From Chrysomallon squamiferum (lineage: Eukaryota > Mollusca > Gastropoda > Neomphalida > Peltospiridae), in the NCBI GenBank assembly GCA_012295275.1, contig CM022667.1, positions 3,932,001 to 3,977,000 of the forward strand: a stretch of 45,000 nt of DNA. The letters are read 5' to 3'. Below the pieces are notes generated by a model. That model did not search any database and was not told where the DNA came from. It worked only from the letters and a program-made list of their open reading frames with translations. The position numbers were made by a program, and so were the translations under genes. Of this stretch, positions 13,792 through 45,000 are shown in pieces. How positions within the stretch are numbered: position 1 is the first letter of the stretch; the number at the start of each line of letters is the position of its first letter.

Positions 13792-16331
13792 GCTAAATGG
13801 GTCCCTTTAAATGACAAAAAGTTAAATCGTTTGCTGGGTCATGTTGGGTATTTTGTACTCCACGAATTAAGTTTTTTTCAGACTACCGGTATTTTATTTC
13901 TCTGTACATCCATCCACCTGTGCGTGCGTGCGTGTGTGTATGTGCGTGTTAAAAAATTTAAAATTAAAAAATTAAAATAATAAAAAATAAAGATGATATC
14001 TACGATAGATAATATAAATCTGATAACGAAAATAAGCATTTCTAAAACACTCTCCAGCTGCGATGACGTTGAACATCAGCATATTATAACGACAAGTGAA
14101 AAATGTCAAAACACGGGAATAGCCGAAATGTCAATGGTTTTATCATTAAGACACTAAAGATCTGATTTAAAAGACTGTTTTCAAAATTTCTGTAACCTTG
14201 CTAGAAGGTGTGGCTTCACCATTACAGTGCATATAATGTTTATGCAAGAATTTCATTATAGTAAAAAAAAAAAAAAAAAATTATTATATAGGTCTGTGAC
14301 GTCTCCTAGGTTACATCGATCCCAAGTGAAATGCATGACGTCATAATCAGTGGACAGGGTTTCTTGCAATGGAATAAATGTACTAAAACCAAACGTTGAT
14401 TTTTTTTTTTTTTTTATAATATTTAATTTTTTGTTTTCAAACAAATAAAATTGTCATCTGTTGACATCTGTTTTTATTTCTTAAAATAAATTAATGACAA
14501 TACTTATAATATAATATGTATATATATATATATATAATTAAATACATTTTCAAAAAGGCCAATAAGGCAATTTCAAATTAAAATGCCCCCAAAATTTGTG
14601 GCAGGATAAAAACAAAATATCGAAACTGAGTCATGTTTGTCATCGTATGACTTAAAATCTAAAACAGACTTGTTGCCAACATGTCGGGTAAAATCAATCA
14701 ATCTATCTATCTATATATATATATATATTTCTATTCACATAAATATAATATTATATTAAAATTAATAAAGAACTTTGACACGAAAGTCCTGACGTAATAT
14801 TGACTAGTAATTCTGGCACTGTGAATTTTGGCGGACATTTACGAGCGACACCGAGTGTACTACGGAATTAGCCGGGTTTTACGAACTTTTAGGTGAACAA
14901 AAAAAAAAAAAAAAAAAAATAAAAAATAAAAAATAAAATAAAATAAATTAAATAAATTAAAATAAATTAAAAATTCAGAAGACAAGATGATTTCTACGGC
15001 ATGAAAAACAGAAACGATGAACTCTAGTGAAAATAAACGCGATAAAATGCAGCTATAAATAAGAGCGAGTAGGAGAATAATTTGATTTACGTAATATGTA
15101 CGTTTTATTCAATATAGCTGAGGTTGTGGTGCAGCTGTGATGCGAATGTCTATTTATGCACTTACATGTTTGGACGTATGCATGCGTGTGTATCCGTCTC
15201 TGTGTGTTCATTTATTCAAATACTTTTCTACGTTTCTGTGTGTGTGTGGGCGTGGGTATACGCGCGCGTGTGTGTGTGTGTGTGTGTGTGTGTTTAAGTG
15301 TTAGCGTTCTTGTGTGAATGCTAAACCTACATAATTTTAATTAATACTTAATTAACTCTTGAGACGATTTAATGTCCGGACGGAATGACATTTAATATAT
15401 CATGTTTTTACTTTTGTACTATTCCTTGTTTTAAAAAATAAATATTTTTTACTGACGAAGTCAAGCAGCTACCGTCACCGTTTATTGATAAGAACCAGAC
15501 CCTGCATGCATAGATAACTGATAAAAAATAAATAAAATAAACAAATAAACAAAAAAATAAAATAAAATTAGTATTCGGGAAGAATTATAAAAAGCAAGAT
15601 TCAGTGTCAAGCACTTCAGAGAGATACAAACCTAACCTAAAAAAAAAAAAAAAAAAAAGATCTTTAAAATGTTCTTCTGTTTAAATAGATTTTAATAATA
15701 ATAATAAAAGTTTTAATCAAATTGGGTTTATTATTATGATTATTATATTTTTTAATTATTATTATTTTAATATTTGGGTTCAGAAACTCTAACATTTTTG
15801 AAAGAACGATAAATTAAAATTTTAAATGTTATTTACGAGAATGCATCGTTTTAGTTACAGGAACAGTGTTTAATAATTGAAAAATAAATAAATAAATAAA
15901 ATATATTAATAATAAGGGGAGATTTCTATTTTAGTTTATTTAAAATCCACTGATTTTATTTATTTCTTTTATTTTAACTATAGTCCTATAAATGTAATTT
16001 TTAATATTACTATTTATTATTATTATTATTAGTTTAATTTACTCTTGCTGAACACTTAAATATTTATTTTTCAATTATTTTCAGAATAAAGTTTAAAGGC
16101 TAAATAGAAATTTGTGTTAAAATTAAAATCGGCTTCCCTCCTTTTACAAGAAAAGAAAAAAAAAAAAAAAAAGAAAGCAGAACTGAAAATGTGCGATTAT
16201 GTTTAAAAATACGTAAAGTTAAAATATTTATTATTGCACATCTTCCGGCGAATGACTGATTCATCAAGGAAAATTTGAAATCTATTTTTTGTAAAATTAA
16301 ACTAAAAATTGTAAAATGAAATAACACTAAG

Positions 16332-16386
<55 letters not shown>

Positions 16387-16639
16387 AATAAATAAATTTT
16401 TGAATATCAGAATTGATTAGCACCTCATTTTTCCCCAGGCCAGAAACGAAAGCATAAATAAATGCATGCAAAAAAGAATTTAAAAAGTTATATTTATGTT
16501 AATATGGATAAAATGTTAGTAACTTGATTTTATCTACCATCCAGGAATCAATACCAGGGGATTTTTAGATAATAAAATATAAATTTAATGACAGCTCAAA
16601 ATGTTTTGACGTTAAACCACACCAAATGGAAGGGGTAGC

Positions 16640-16770
16640 GAAAATAGGAAGTAGGATCATGACGCATGCGCAGAGAGTGTTTTTCTTCAATCAGTTAGCA
16701 ACAGGGAGGAACCGCCACCGAAACATCACCAGAGAGCCTGTTATTCCTGCAATAATAGATCTCGTAACAT
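16640..16770. promoter_or_regulatory. GC-richer island with NRF-1-like palindrome
   Basis: ACGCATGCGCAG at 16662-16673 matches 10 of 12 positions of the NRF-1 consensus on the minus strand and lies in a locally GC-richer segment (ggaggaaccgccaccg) within very AT-rich DNA. It could be a cryptic promoter, enhancer or old insertion. No adjacent gene is seen. Confidence 0.2.
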
Positions 16771-17130
16771 TGGCCGTATGGAAATACATAAATAAATAAC
16801 AGCTTGGTATTGAAGAGAAGTTGTCAGGCTAGGTAACGAAAAAAAGACGAAGCAGCACCACCACCAATTAAAATGGAATGTTTTATTTCATGATTATTAA
16901 TTAGTCCAATTATAAACTAAAATGCCTAACTGCTAGTCGTAACATCATACTTCAGAGGGAAACTAATTACAATAATTATTGCTTAATTTACATAGATATA
17001 TTGTAAATCGTATCGGTTGTCGCTGTACATTCGGCGTCCATTTTGTCGTAGCGATTTCTTGTCATAAAATGTGGACAGGTACAACAACAACAAAAAAAGT
17101 CACGAATCAAATATAAAATGCGGATCATAG

Positions 17131-17387
17131 CAAAGTGACGTGACAAATTTGATTTGGTATGATGATTTCTTTCTTTCTTTCTTTTAAATTTATTTATTTT
17201 TTATTTTATAAATGGCAAAATAAAAATGAATCAAATTAATATTAAAGATATTTGAAAATTAGTTAATTATGATAATTAAAAAAGTTCCCTGAAATTCATA
17301 TAATAATAATAATAATAATAAAATAAATAAAATAATAATAATTAAATACACAAAAATTTGTATGAAATAATTTGCCACGTCACTTTG
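17131..17387. mobile_element. MITE-like element with 18-bp terminal inverted repeats
   Basis: The left end caaagtgacgtgacaaat (17131-17148) and right end atttgccacgtcactttg (17370-17387) are inverted repeats with one mismatch, enclosing about 220 bases of AT-rich non-coding DNA. Size and structure suit a non-autonomous DNA transposon. A target-site duplication is not evident. Confidence 0.5.
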
Positions 17388-20197
17388 AATAAAATATTTA
17401 CAATCATCAATTCTAAATAAATGTCATATTGCACATTAAAAGAAAAAACAAGTATTTTTGCAAAAAAAAAAAAAAAGGTAAACAATTATTTTAAAATATA
17501 AATAAAAGTAAGCATGCATCAAACATTAATGTCTTTCTCTCTGTTCAGACCTATCTACAAAATTGGTTAAAATAAACATTTAAAACATTTTCTGACAACT
17601 AATATACATACATTACTAAAATATACAAAGAAGAAAATAAGAGAAAACATCTATGTACATCTAGAGATTGCAGACTAATAACATTAGTATTAGTTGTTAG
17701 AAAACTAGTGTGCAAAATTTCATCTTTATTTCTTTAAAAAAAACCCCACTATATTATTTATATGTTGTAACATTTGCCAGATTAACCCTCTGTAGCTTTT
17801 TCTTGCTAAGTAGATCATAGTCCTTTCAGAATTTAATCATTTATTTTTATTTGCTTCTGCCTTATTTCTGAAGAAATTGTTACATACAAATTAACCATTG
17901 ATTCAGTCTTCTAGGACTCACAAAGATTGAGGATAACAGAATGTGACAGATGTATATCTTTACAATTTAAAACATCTTGATCTAAACTGTGACTCCCATA
18001 ATAAAGTTATTCATTTATTATTGAAGAAGAAGAAAAGCTATTTATTAAATTACTTAGGTTAAAATACCTAAACCTTACAATTTATACAGTTTTATAAAGT
18101 GGGTTACTGTAGTTCTTATGAAAGACCAAATTCTGCACACCATTAACTAATACAATAATTATCTAAATACATCCTGTCATAACAGATCTTTCAGATTTGT
18201 AAAGGTGCATTTATATGGATCAACATAAAGTTAATATAATTTTATGATTGTAAAATTAATTTCTGTAACTGGAATGTTTGATGATATGAGAAATTATAAT
18301 ATTATAATAATATTTTAAAATAATGTTTGATAAAGGAATGGTTTATTACAATAAAACGATATTGATATGGGTACGTTAGTTTTTAAATGGATACAGGAAC
18401 AGGGATCATTTCAAAAATTGCAAGTTACTTCATATAAAGGCACCTTTATCGTAGTATAGATATATATTTATCATGTAAACATTGTAAAAGGTATTAATTA
18501 ACTGCTACAAAATGTAGACTTCAACATATGTATATATATTTATATATATATATAACAAATATAGATATAAACTAATATATATTACAATCATACTTTATCA
18601 GACATTTTATCTTTCATTCATTCAAGTAATCCTTAGTATGGAAGATTGGAATGCTAAAACTGAAGGCACATGATAAAGGCAAATATTTAAAATTTCTTGC
18701 ATAAATAAATATTTATAATAACATATTCATGTAAAGTTAGAGACAAAGGGCATGCCTTTAGTCAACATCAAACTAGAGAAAGAACCTTTCCACAAACTAC
18801 TCAACAGCAGAATTTAGAAAAACTTAAAATACACTCTGCACTTTTTTTCATTTAGTCATTTTGTTGTTGGTGTTTATCTATAAAATTATTATCTGGTACG
18901 TAGTTCTAACCCTAGATTCTAGCAAATGTAAACTCAAGATGTCACAAAGTTACACAATACAATTATTAAAATCAATACACCATTTTCATAGTTTTTAAAA
19001 GACATTTATGTTATTTATGTACATTAAACTTAAATAAATAAAATTTAGTAACTGTATGCCAACATAAAGGAGTAAGATTTCAAACATTCCTAATTTGGTT
19101 TAACTGTAGTTTGTTATATTAAAACAGCTCATGATAATGAAATTTGATAGTTACAGTATTTTTGATAATTTGTAGTATCGATATTAGCTAGCTCACAGAA
19201 ACAATATTCAAAAATTAATATTAAAATAATCTGCTATTTTCAGTATTATCAACAGTACCAAATAAATAAATATTAGTTAACAATATCTTCATTGAAAAGT
19301 TTTCAGTATTAAAATCCATATTCAGTAATTAGCAATATTTGTGACTGATAGTTCAGATTATCGATATACTGTGTAACAGTATTCTGAACTTTGCATTACA
19401 AATGCTTATTTAAAAAAAAAAATAACAATAGCTACAATCACATAATATAAAAACTGAAGTATTGGTAGTCTGTGAAGTTGTGCAACTTCTGAAGTTTAAT
19501 GTTTTACCCTGACTGAAGTTTTTGACTAGATTTGTTTTATTTTAAGAGTTTCCCATAACTGAAGCCCATAAATGCAGACTAGCAGATATTTGCTTCTGTA
19601 CTATTATAACACATTGGCATGTTAAAACAATAGGCATCATAAATATCTATACATTTCAATGTATAACGAACTATAATACACTAAACGTGACTATTTACAG
19701 TTGATAAACTTGGTAGTAATAGGCAGTTCTTTGCATAAAACAAGGAACTATTCTATCTGATTATAAATTCTGTATGAAGAGAAATAAAAATACATTATAT
19801 TTCACAACCTGTGTTTTATATATATATACCATAAAATACAGTATGTATCTAACATTTAGTAAATTCTTATTAATATAAATAAAAAAAAAACACCTCAAAA
19901 TATAACGTTTGCATTAGGTTGTTAAAAAATTGGAAGGCTTTCTGAATAGCAGCAGTTAATTTTTTTTTATCTGAGAATAATAATAATAATAATAATAGAT
20001 ATTTTATTTATATTTTTTCATTGAAAATATATTAAAATGAAACTTATTTATCCATATATTTTTTGGCAAATAACTGTTAAAATGCAGCTAATACATGTTA
20101 TTGCTAAAATATTGCTTTTGGCTAATGAAAGAATAAATAAAAAAATAATAAAAAAGGATGAATACAGCTGTGCGTAGATTAGATAAACTAAAAGAAA

Positions 20198-20229
<32 letters not shown>

Positions 20230-20835
20230 CAAAATAGAAATAAATATAAAAAAATAATAATGATAATTACAAAAGTAAACAAATAAATTTATAAATAAAT
20301 AAATAAATAAATAGAATTGTTTGATTAATATTTTCTTTTAAAATAAATGCACACTTGTAGTTTAATACAGTATATATGGTAGCACTTGTCAAAATGTTTT
20401 TCTTTATGACACAAATAATTATTCATATTCACAAGGCACTTTAAAAATGAAATATCTAGTGAAAAATTATATATATATAAAATATGGCCCCCCCCCCAAA
20501 AAAAAACCCCAAGACAAACAAAACAATAAAGTTCAAAAATAAATTACCCATAGTTGAGCACAAAATAACAATATTTAAAAAATTAAAAGGTTATTGCATT
20601 TTTTTGGAATGTGGTAAAAGTGGTAAAAAAAAAAAAAGAAACAGATTGTGGTTATTCAAGTGAAACAAAGAGTTTGTCTTAAAAACGTGATTAGCTCCCT
20701 TTGTCATAAAAGAGATCACGAAAATGTGGAGATTCATGAAGTGCAGAATTACCACAGTTTATGATAAATAAAAAATAAAATAATAATAATAATTAATAAT
20801 TAACAGGTTCATTGTCATTATTTTTTAAAGCATAG

Positions 20836-20878
<43 letters not shown>
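20836..20878. repeat. Poly-A tract (43 bases)
   Basis: In the sense of the ESRP transcript this is a poly-U tract about 110 bases after the stop codon. Confidence 0.97.
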
Positions 20879-20880
<2 letters not shown>

Positions 20881-20985
20881 TTATCATGAAGGTTTGACAA
20901 AAGTGAGAGGTTTTATGGTAATAAAGACGTCACCAGTAATTACATTAAAACGTTGTCATGGTAACAGTGGAATGGCTTGAGCAGC

Positions 20986-39102
<18,117 letters not shown>

Positions 39103-39731
39103 CTAATATGTACGTTAAGGAAATTCTCTCTTGTTTCGTTTCAAAAAAAAAAATGACTATACAGTGCAATCAATATATCAGTACAGTTATATACAGTACA
39201 ACAATACATAACAAAATAATACAAAGCAATGCAGTATAATTCATATTATGTGGTTAAAAACATACAATGAAATACAGTATATAAAATAAAAGACAACAGA
39301 TACGTAACAAAATAAAACAAAACAATGCAATATAATTCATAAATATAAAAATAAAACGCTTATATAGGTGTGTGTGTGTGTGTGTTTGTGTGTCTACATT
39401 TATAAAAATTGTTTATTGAATTTTTTGTTTTGTTTTATTTCAAGCATTGTACTATGAACCATCATACAATACTGAATCCCAACACCCAGAACTCTTTTCG
39501 CACGCAATCCCATCTACCTCGATAGGCGGGTGTACTTCTCTTCACCCTGTACACACCAAATGTGTTATCAAATCGCGAGTTTAATTGCCAAATGTAACAG
39601 ATTCGTGTGAAATGTAACACAGTCTTAGCAGAAGTTACGTTTGTCTGAAAATAAAGTTGTTCATTTTCACGCCTTAATTACGAATAAGAAAAAAATATAT
39701 ATATATCCCAGTTTGGTTAAACAATGGAATC

Positions 39732-39770
<39 letters not shown>

Positions 39771-40061
39771 ATAAGAAAAAAATATATATATTATCATCTT
39801 TTAATTTATTCTCATGAGTCAGTACGGATTTAAGATGATCTGCGGGATTAAGGAGACAAAAAAGCTAAATATCGATATCAGTAACTTATTGGTTAAATAC
39901 AAGTCACGTGACAGCGCAATGTCCGTGCAAGCAGCCATTAACAATTAATCCATTGTTATTCGCATGTACGCAGATTTATGAGTGACACGAATATCACGAA
40001 TTTGAAAAGAGTACAAGAAATACAATGAAAAATTTTATCTTTTGGGTGTTGTCTTTGTGAC

Positions 40062-40093
<32 letters not shown>

Positions 40094-42033
40094 CGTAATG
40101 TATTTCAAAGAACAAATAAATATTATTTTATGTACGAATGATATATTAAAAGTCACACGTATTTAATTTTCTCCTCCTACTATTTTTTTTTATTAACATC
40201 TTACATGTTGACGAAAATTACAACGACAACCATATGACTATTATTATTTTTATTATATAACAACAGAAAGGAATATTATCAAGACAAATCTTTTCAGTTT
40301 CAGTATGTTAGCCTCCATTTTTTTTTTTTCCGGTCCGACTATTTCAAAATGAACACCATATAAAGGCAACGATCTATTTTCAAATAATAAATGATTTAAA
40401 TGTTTAAATGATTTTTAACTTGTACGTCAGTCACGTTTAGTTTTAAAATAATTTTGTAAATTATTAATTCACTCTCTGCAGAAAATGATCTTTGAGAAAT
40501 GAGAAAGAAAATATTAGAGTGTAGCCATAGCAGTTTAATAAAATATGATGACAAACATTTTCAGAAGAAAAAAAGCACGAGGTGAGCAGAAGAATCATTT
40601 CTCTTAAATATTGAGTATAATGTATGTAATTATGCATTATGTTTGTGTATATGCAAATGTTTTGCAGTTAAGTGTATGTGCATAATGTATATAAGACTAT
40701 TTTTGGGATCCCTATCTTTAAGCCAACAAGTCTCATGGGAGGGGGTTAAATGTTTTTAATGTTTTTTAATTTTTTTCAGTATATTACAACTTATATATTT
40801 AAAAGAATATTGATAAATGATTACGTTTTTCATGCCAAATGTATCTAACAAGTGTCATCACTGATGAAGAAAATCACTGAATATGTACCCAGTCATCACT
40901 GTACCAATAAAACAGTAGTTAAACAACATCACTGAACCAATAACAGTAGTCAAATCGACACCTTTATTTCTATACGAGTTGAACTGCACAGTGTGTAAAC
41001 ATACACTGAATGCTCCATTCAAAGTATTACTCAAGTCTTTTCTGTGTACAGCCAGTACTAGTTACAATTCGACAAACTACTGCTACACGTTTCATGCAGT
41101 TACTTGAATACGTAACACAATCGTTTACTTCCAAACTGCAGTTAATAACACGACAAACGTTTCATATACGCTTTATACAGTTAACCGTACAGAACAGAAT
41201 CATTTATGTTCGCGGTATGTGAACGGCCATTAAAGCTAACAATACCACGAAGTATCGTATACGGGTTTTATTGCAGTCGACTAAATAGAAAAATAATATT
41301 TTTAGTCTCTCTTAAGAAAGTTGGAATCTTCTTCGAGTGGGAGAAAGACGGTGTGACATAATTAAAAACACATCACAGCACTCTCGCCACAAAGGATCGA
41401 TTTCTGATTTGACTTTTCTTGCCTTTTCAGCGTATACATACATACACTTGTCAGACTGTTCACATCGGAACAAAGAATTTTTCAGACTGAATTACCTCGA
41501 TTTTTTATATATTTTTTTCAACCTTACTAATACATATGCTTTCAAACAGCAAAGCAAGAATTTCCTTTACTACCCTACACCAGCTTATATATATATATCT
41601 GTCACATACTGCTTTCAAAGTAACAAAGCGTGGATTCCGTTTGCCCACCTCTGTACACCAGCGTGGCCGGTCACAGTGTTTGTGTTGTGCTGTGGCTACC
41701 TGTACAATGTCTCACCTTTGCAGGTGACACTGCTGTCACACAATGGACTGACGTTTGTAATGAACTGCAGGTAAAGGTGTGTTAAAACGACTTACTGCAC
41801 AACGGACGTATTGGTGGACACGGCTTGAACTTCGTGTGGTTTGTACACATTAACTTTTCTTTCACATTATAATTTATTTTCTATGTTGAACTCAAAAAAA
41901 TGGACAAACCATCGAGAAAGTCAGGATGTTATTTATTGTATCGACATCCTTTTTCAGGGGCGATATGCCATTTCAGAGGAGGAAGGGGTACCTTAGTTAC
42001 GATGGAGGTTAGCTTTGAAGATAAAGCAAGCTA

Positions 42034-42080
<47 letters not shown>

Positions 42081-42843
42081 ATGAGGGTATGAGTAATTAA
42101 GAGAGCAATCTTGTAAGTAAGAAAATAACTGAAAAAGACAGCCACAAATGAATAAGTGTCAAGGAATAAGAATAATAAAAAAAAATATGCAGTGGTTTCA
42201 GCTTGAATATATCAGATCAAAATTTTACTGCTTTATTCATTACTAGCATTTAATTATCCTGTATCAGTTTACATACATCAATAAATATCGATTAAGTTTT
42301 GAAAGGGCTTCTCAAATTAGCAATTCTAAGGACATTCCTCGCGCTGAGCGAGTCTTTATAAATAGATGCACATAAACACAGATGTAAATGCATATATGTT
42401 AAGTGTATGCACATTCTAATACGACATTAGAAAAAAAAATGCAATGAATCATTGAAGCTTAACTAATTGCATCAAGCAAGAAGCTAAAAAATAAAATATA
42501 AATAACATATGTATATATATATATATATATATATATTCACACACACACACAGACAGACAGACAGACAGAGAGAGGGACAGATATACACATATATAATTTT
42601 TTGAAATTATATCAAGATTATAAAAAAGGAAGTGGACAAGACAACAGGGAGAGAGATGTGTGTGTGTGTGTAATTAGGTCAAGCAGTCTGGGGAGATGAA
42701 AACGACGTTAGAATAAATTATTATTTTCTATTTAGTCAACTGCATAAACGAAGTATAATAGTTTGTAATGTTGCTAGACTCGGTAGCTATTCTTATATCG
42801 TGAATCATTCTAAGTTACTTGGTTGACTGTACCAAGCTTGAGT

Positions 42844-42988
<145 letters not shown>

Positions 42989-43118
42989 AGAGAGAGATGC
43001 TTCAACTGTTTAAGTATATAAACTAAAAGACAAACAAATCCTAATATAGACACATTTCAATATTTTGTTGATTCACAATCCATCAGCATTCAAAATAATC
43101 CTTAGATCTGCAACAACC

Positions 43119-43122
<4 letters not shown>

Positions 43123-43163
<41 letters not shown>
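43123..43163. repeat. Poly-A tract (about 41 bases)
   Basis: Uninterrupted A run ending in AAAGAAAAC. Confidence 0.97.
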
Positions 43164-43165
<2 letters not shown>

Positions 43166-43689
43166 AAACAGAAAGGAAAGAAAAACAACATACTGTTAGC
43201 GTAACAACAGGGCATCCGTATTTTAACTCATGTTTCATGTCCCTTTTATGTTAATATTCAGAATTCGCTTAATTTATATTCATCCCAGTACGTACATATT
43301 TTTATATGTCATATTGCAGAGAAAGCCAGCTAAGCAACTACGTCTGGTACAACATGACCGTGTACTGCGTTTAGTCTGTTATTGACAGAACGGCTAGTTT
43401 GAGGATAGGCATGTTTATGTGTAAGGACGGAGATGTGGACTGTATGTAAGCATGTGTGCGTGCGTGCGTGCTTCAGTATGTGCATTTATGTGAGTGCTTT
43501 TGTCTAGTTATGTATGTATGTATGTGTGTGTGTATGTATGTGTCTATCTATCTATGTATAATGTGTGTGTCTGTGTTTGACTGCGTGCGCGCGTGTGTGT
43601 GTGTGTGTGTGTGTGTAATTCATATTAAGAATGCACACTTGCACGTATGTATGGCAAACTGCTGTATTCATAACAATTTTAACACAAAA

Positions 43690-43760
43690 TACGAACTGGG
43701 ATTCGAACCAGCTGTCTACGAGATCCGAACGCGAAGTTTTTAAACCTCTCTTGCATCTGA
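43690..43760 (-). mobile_element. Degenerate tRNA-derived (SINE-like) fragment
   Basis: On the minus strand ggttcgaatcc (plus 43699-43709) is an exact Pol III B-box/T-loop sequence, preceded by gcgttcggatctcgtagac, which resembles an anticodon arm. The T-stem pairs imperfectly and no clear A box or acceptor stem is seen, so this is more likely a SINE relic than a working tRNA. Confidence 0.35.
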
Positions 43761-45000
43761 ACCTAGTAATCGTTGCTCGGCGACAGCGTGAAGAACTTAG
43801 AAAATGGAGCGAGACGACCTCAAGGCGAAATAGCATTCGTGTTAGTTACGTCACAATACAAACATTCGTAACAGTTACGTCATAACACAAACAGGTGTTG
43901 ATTATCCTTCAGCTGCTAAATATTTGGAAAGATTGCGTTTTGATCCTTAGAGTTATCGTCCCTGACCTCGGTACCTTTAACAGCAGACCGTGCAAGCAAA
44001 TTCTCCTCCCTTGAACTCTGACATTGAGCACTTTAAAAGTGCAAGCAATCACCCGCCTTAGCATCGTCATGAGTTTTCTCTTGATTTACCAAATGCAGTT
44101 TAACCCTGACATTTTCACATTTTCACATTTTCAAAAAACCTATCTGATCAGTAAACTATGATTAAATAATATTTCATGCAAAGAGGAACGTTAGGTTAAT
44201 AAACAACGATTCGCAAAAGAAAACAAAATTTATCGTTGATATAATGATATTTGAAACCTGGAATACTGCAAACAAAACAATTTTTTTAGAGGGTATAATT
44301 TCAGAAAGTAAAAGTTTATCAAATAAAATTCTATGTGTTCATATATATTTGTCGTGTTAACCTTTGTGTGTTTTGTGTGTCTGCATGTGTGTGTGTAAAT
44401 ATTATAAAATCATATCTACAATCATCATATTTGAAATGAAATAAAACAGCCATTACCACCAAAACATCTAAAATAATGAGTATTCGCGATAAAAATATCT
44501 CAGAACATGATTTTTTTTTTTTAAATTAAACAATGCTTATAAGTTATTTTTAAAGTTTCACCGACGATAACTTAATATAATTCGAAACTGAAATTAAGCA
44601 GACACGTAAGCATCACACAATTCGAAATAACGACTACTTCAAGATAAGAAATGTTCGCGATAACAAGACTATATAAAACATAAACCCTGTTACACGCTAA
44701 CTGCCTTTATCTCGTCAACACTTTGCAGTTAGGACGTCGTGAAAGAATATAACTGTAAGCCACGTACCCGGGGTGGCTCGTGATTTATTTGCGACGACAT
44801 GTCTGATGTTTGTAACGACCGAATTTATCAGGATTACAGATCACGTTTGAAATGACACCGGCGGCGGGTCGGGGTGAGACGTCGAAACGATCAGTTCTGA
44901 TATATACCTAGCACAGGCACACATCAATCATATCTCCTGACACCTCATTAATTACCATCACTGGTAATGCCGAAGTGCATAACATTGAATAATAGCACAT

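Noticed and set aside
41337-41774. 145-codon open frame, the longest non-repetitive one outside known exons
   Set aside because: Tyr/Phe/Ser-rich product with no motif I recognise and no splice partners; kept only as an orphan frame in the region note.
43552-43885. Open frames on both strands near 43.7 kb as possible ESRP 5' exons
   Set aside because: They cover a tRNA/SINE-like patch and (GT)n; no residue pattern of the ESRP N-terminal domain.

Overview
The window is a piece of an AT-rich animal nuclear genome. Evidence is spliced genes with GT-AG introns, polypyrimidine tracts before acceptors, very abundant microsatellites ((TATG)n, (CA)n, (GA)n, (AAT)n, poly-A/T) and no operon structure. 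Gene content and protein style (invertebrate ESRP/Fusilli and UBE2Q-type E2 genes) suggest a lophotrochozoan, most likely a mollusc; that placement is inference. Most long open frames here are translations of simple repeats. The coding content lies in short exons that I assembled by splice phase and protein similarity.

Region 1 (1-11417, plus strand) holds two tandem genes for UBE2Q-type ubiquitin-conjugating enzymes. Copy 1 (1-3962) starts upstream of the window. It has an acidic linker exon followed by the E2 core, but the active-site cysteine position reads Phe and the C-terminus looks frameshifted past the ancestral stop. Copy 2 (6506-11417) looks complete, from an N-terminal RWD-like region to the E2 core, and keeps the cysteine. 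One junction, exon 1 to exon 2, does not fit in phase. Both copies share intron phases, and one exon plus about 170 bases of its downstream intron are unusually alike.

Region 2 (11418-20985) has no recognisable protein gene. It is a convergent spacer holding the 3' end of copy 2, simple repeats, a 257-bp element with inverted terminal repeats (MITE-like), a small GC-richer island near 16.66 kb, and probably the 3'UTR of the next gene.

Region 3 (20986-39102, minus strand) is the epithelial splicing regulatory protein gene (ESRP/fusilli), tail-to-tail with the UBE2Q pair. Ten exons in consistent phase give 554 residues: the end of the N-terminal region, RRM1-RRM3, a Pro/Gln-rich linker and a complete fourth RRM-like unit at the C-terminus. 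The N-terminal nuclease-like domain and the promoter were not found and probably lie beyond 39.1 kb or outside the window. Two unannotated exon-like segments sit in its introns: a 59-nt candidate poison exon and a 48-nt in-frame candidate cassette.

Region 4 (39103-45000) is either 5' intron of ESRP or intergenic. It holds simple repeats, a degenerate tRNA/SINE-like B-box sequence on the minus strand and short GC-richer patches. No gene was recognised in it.
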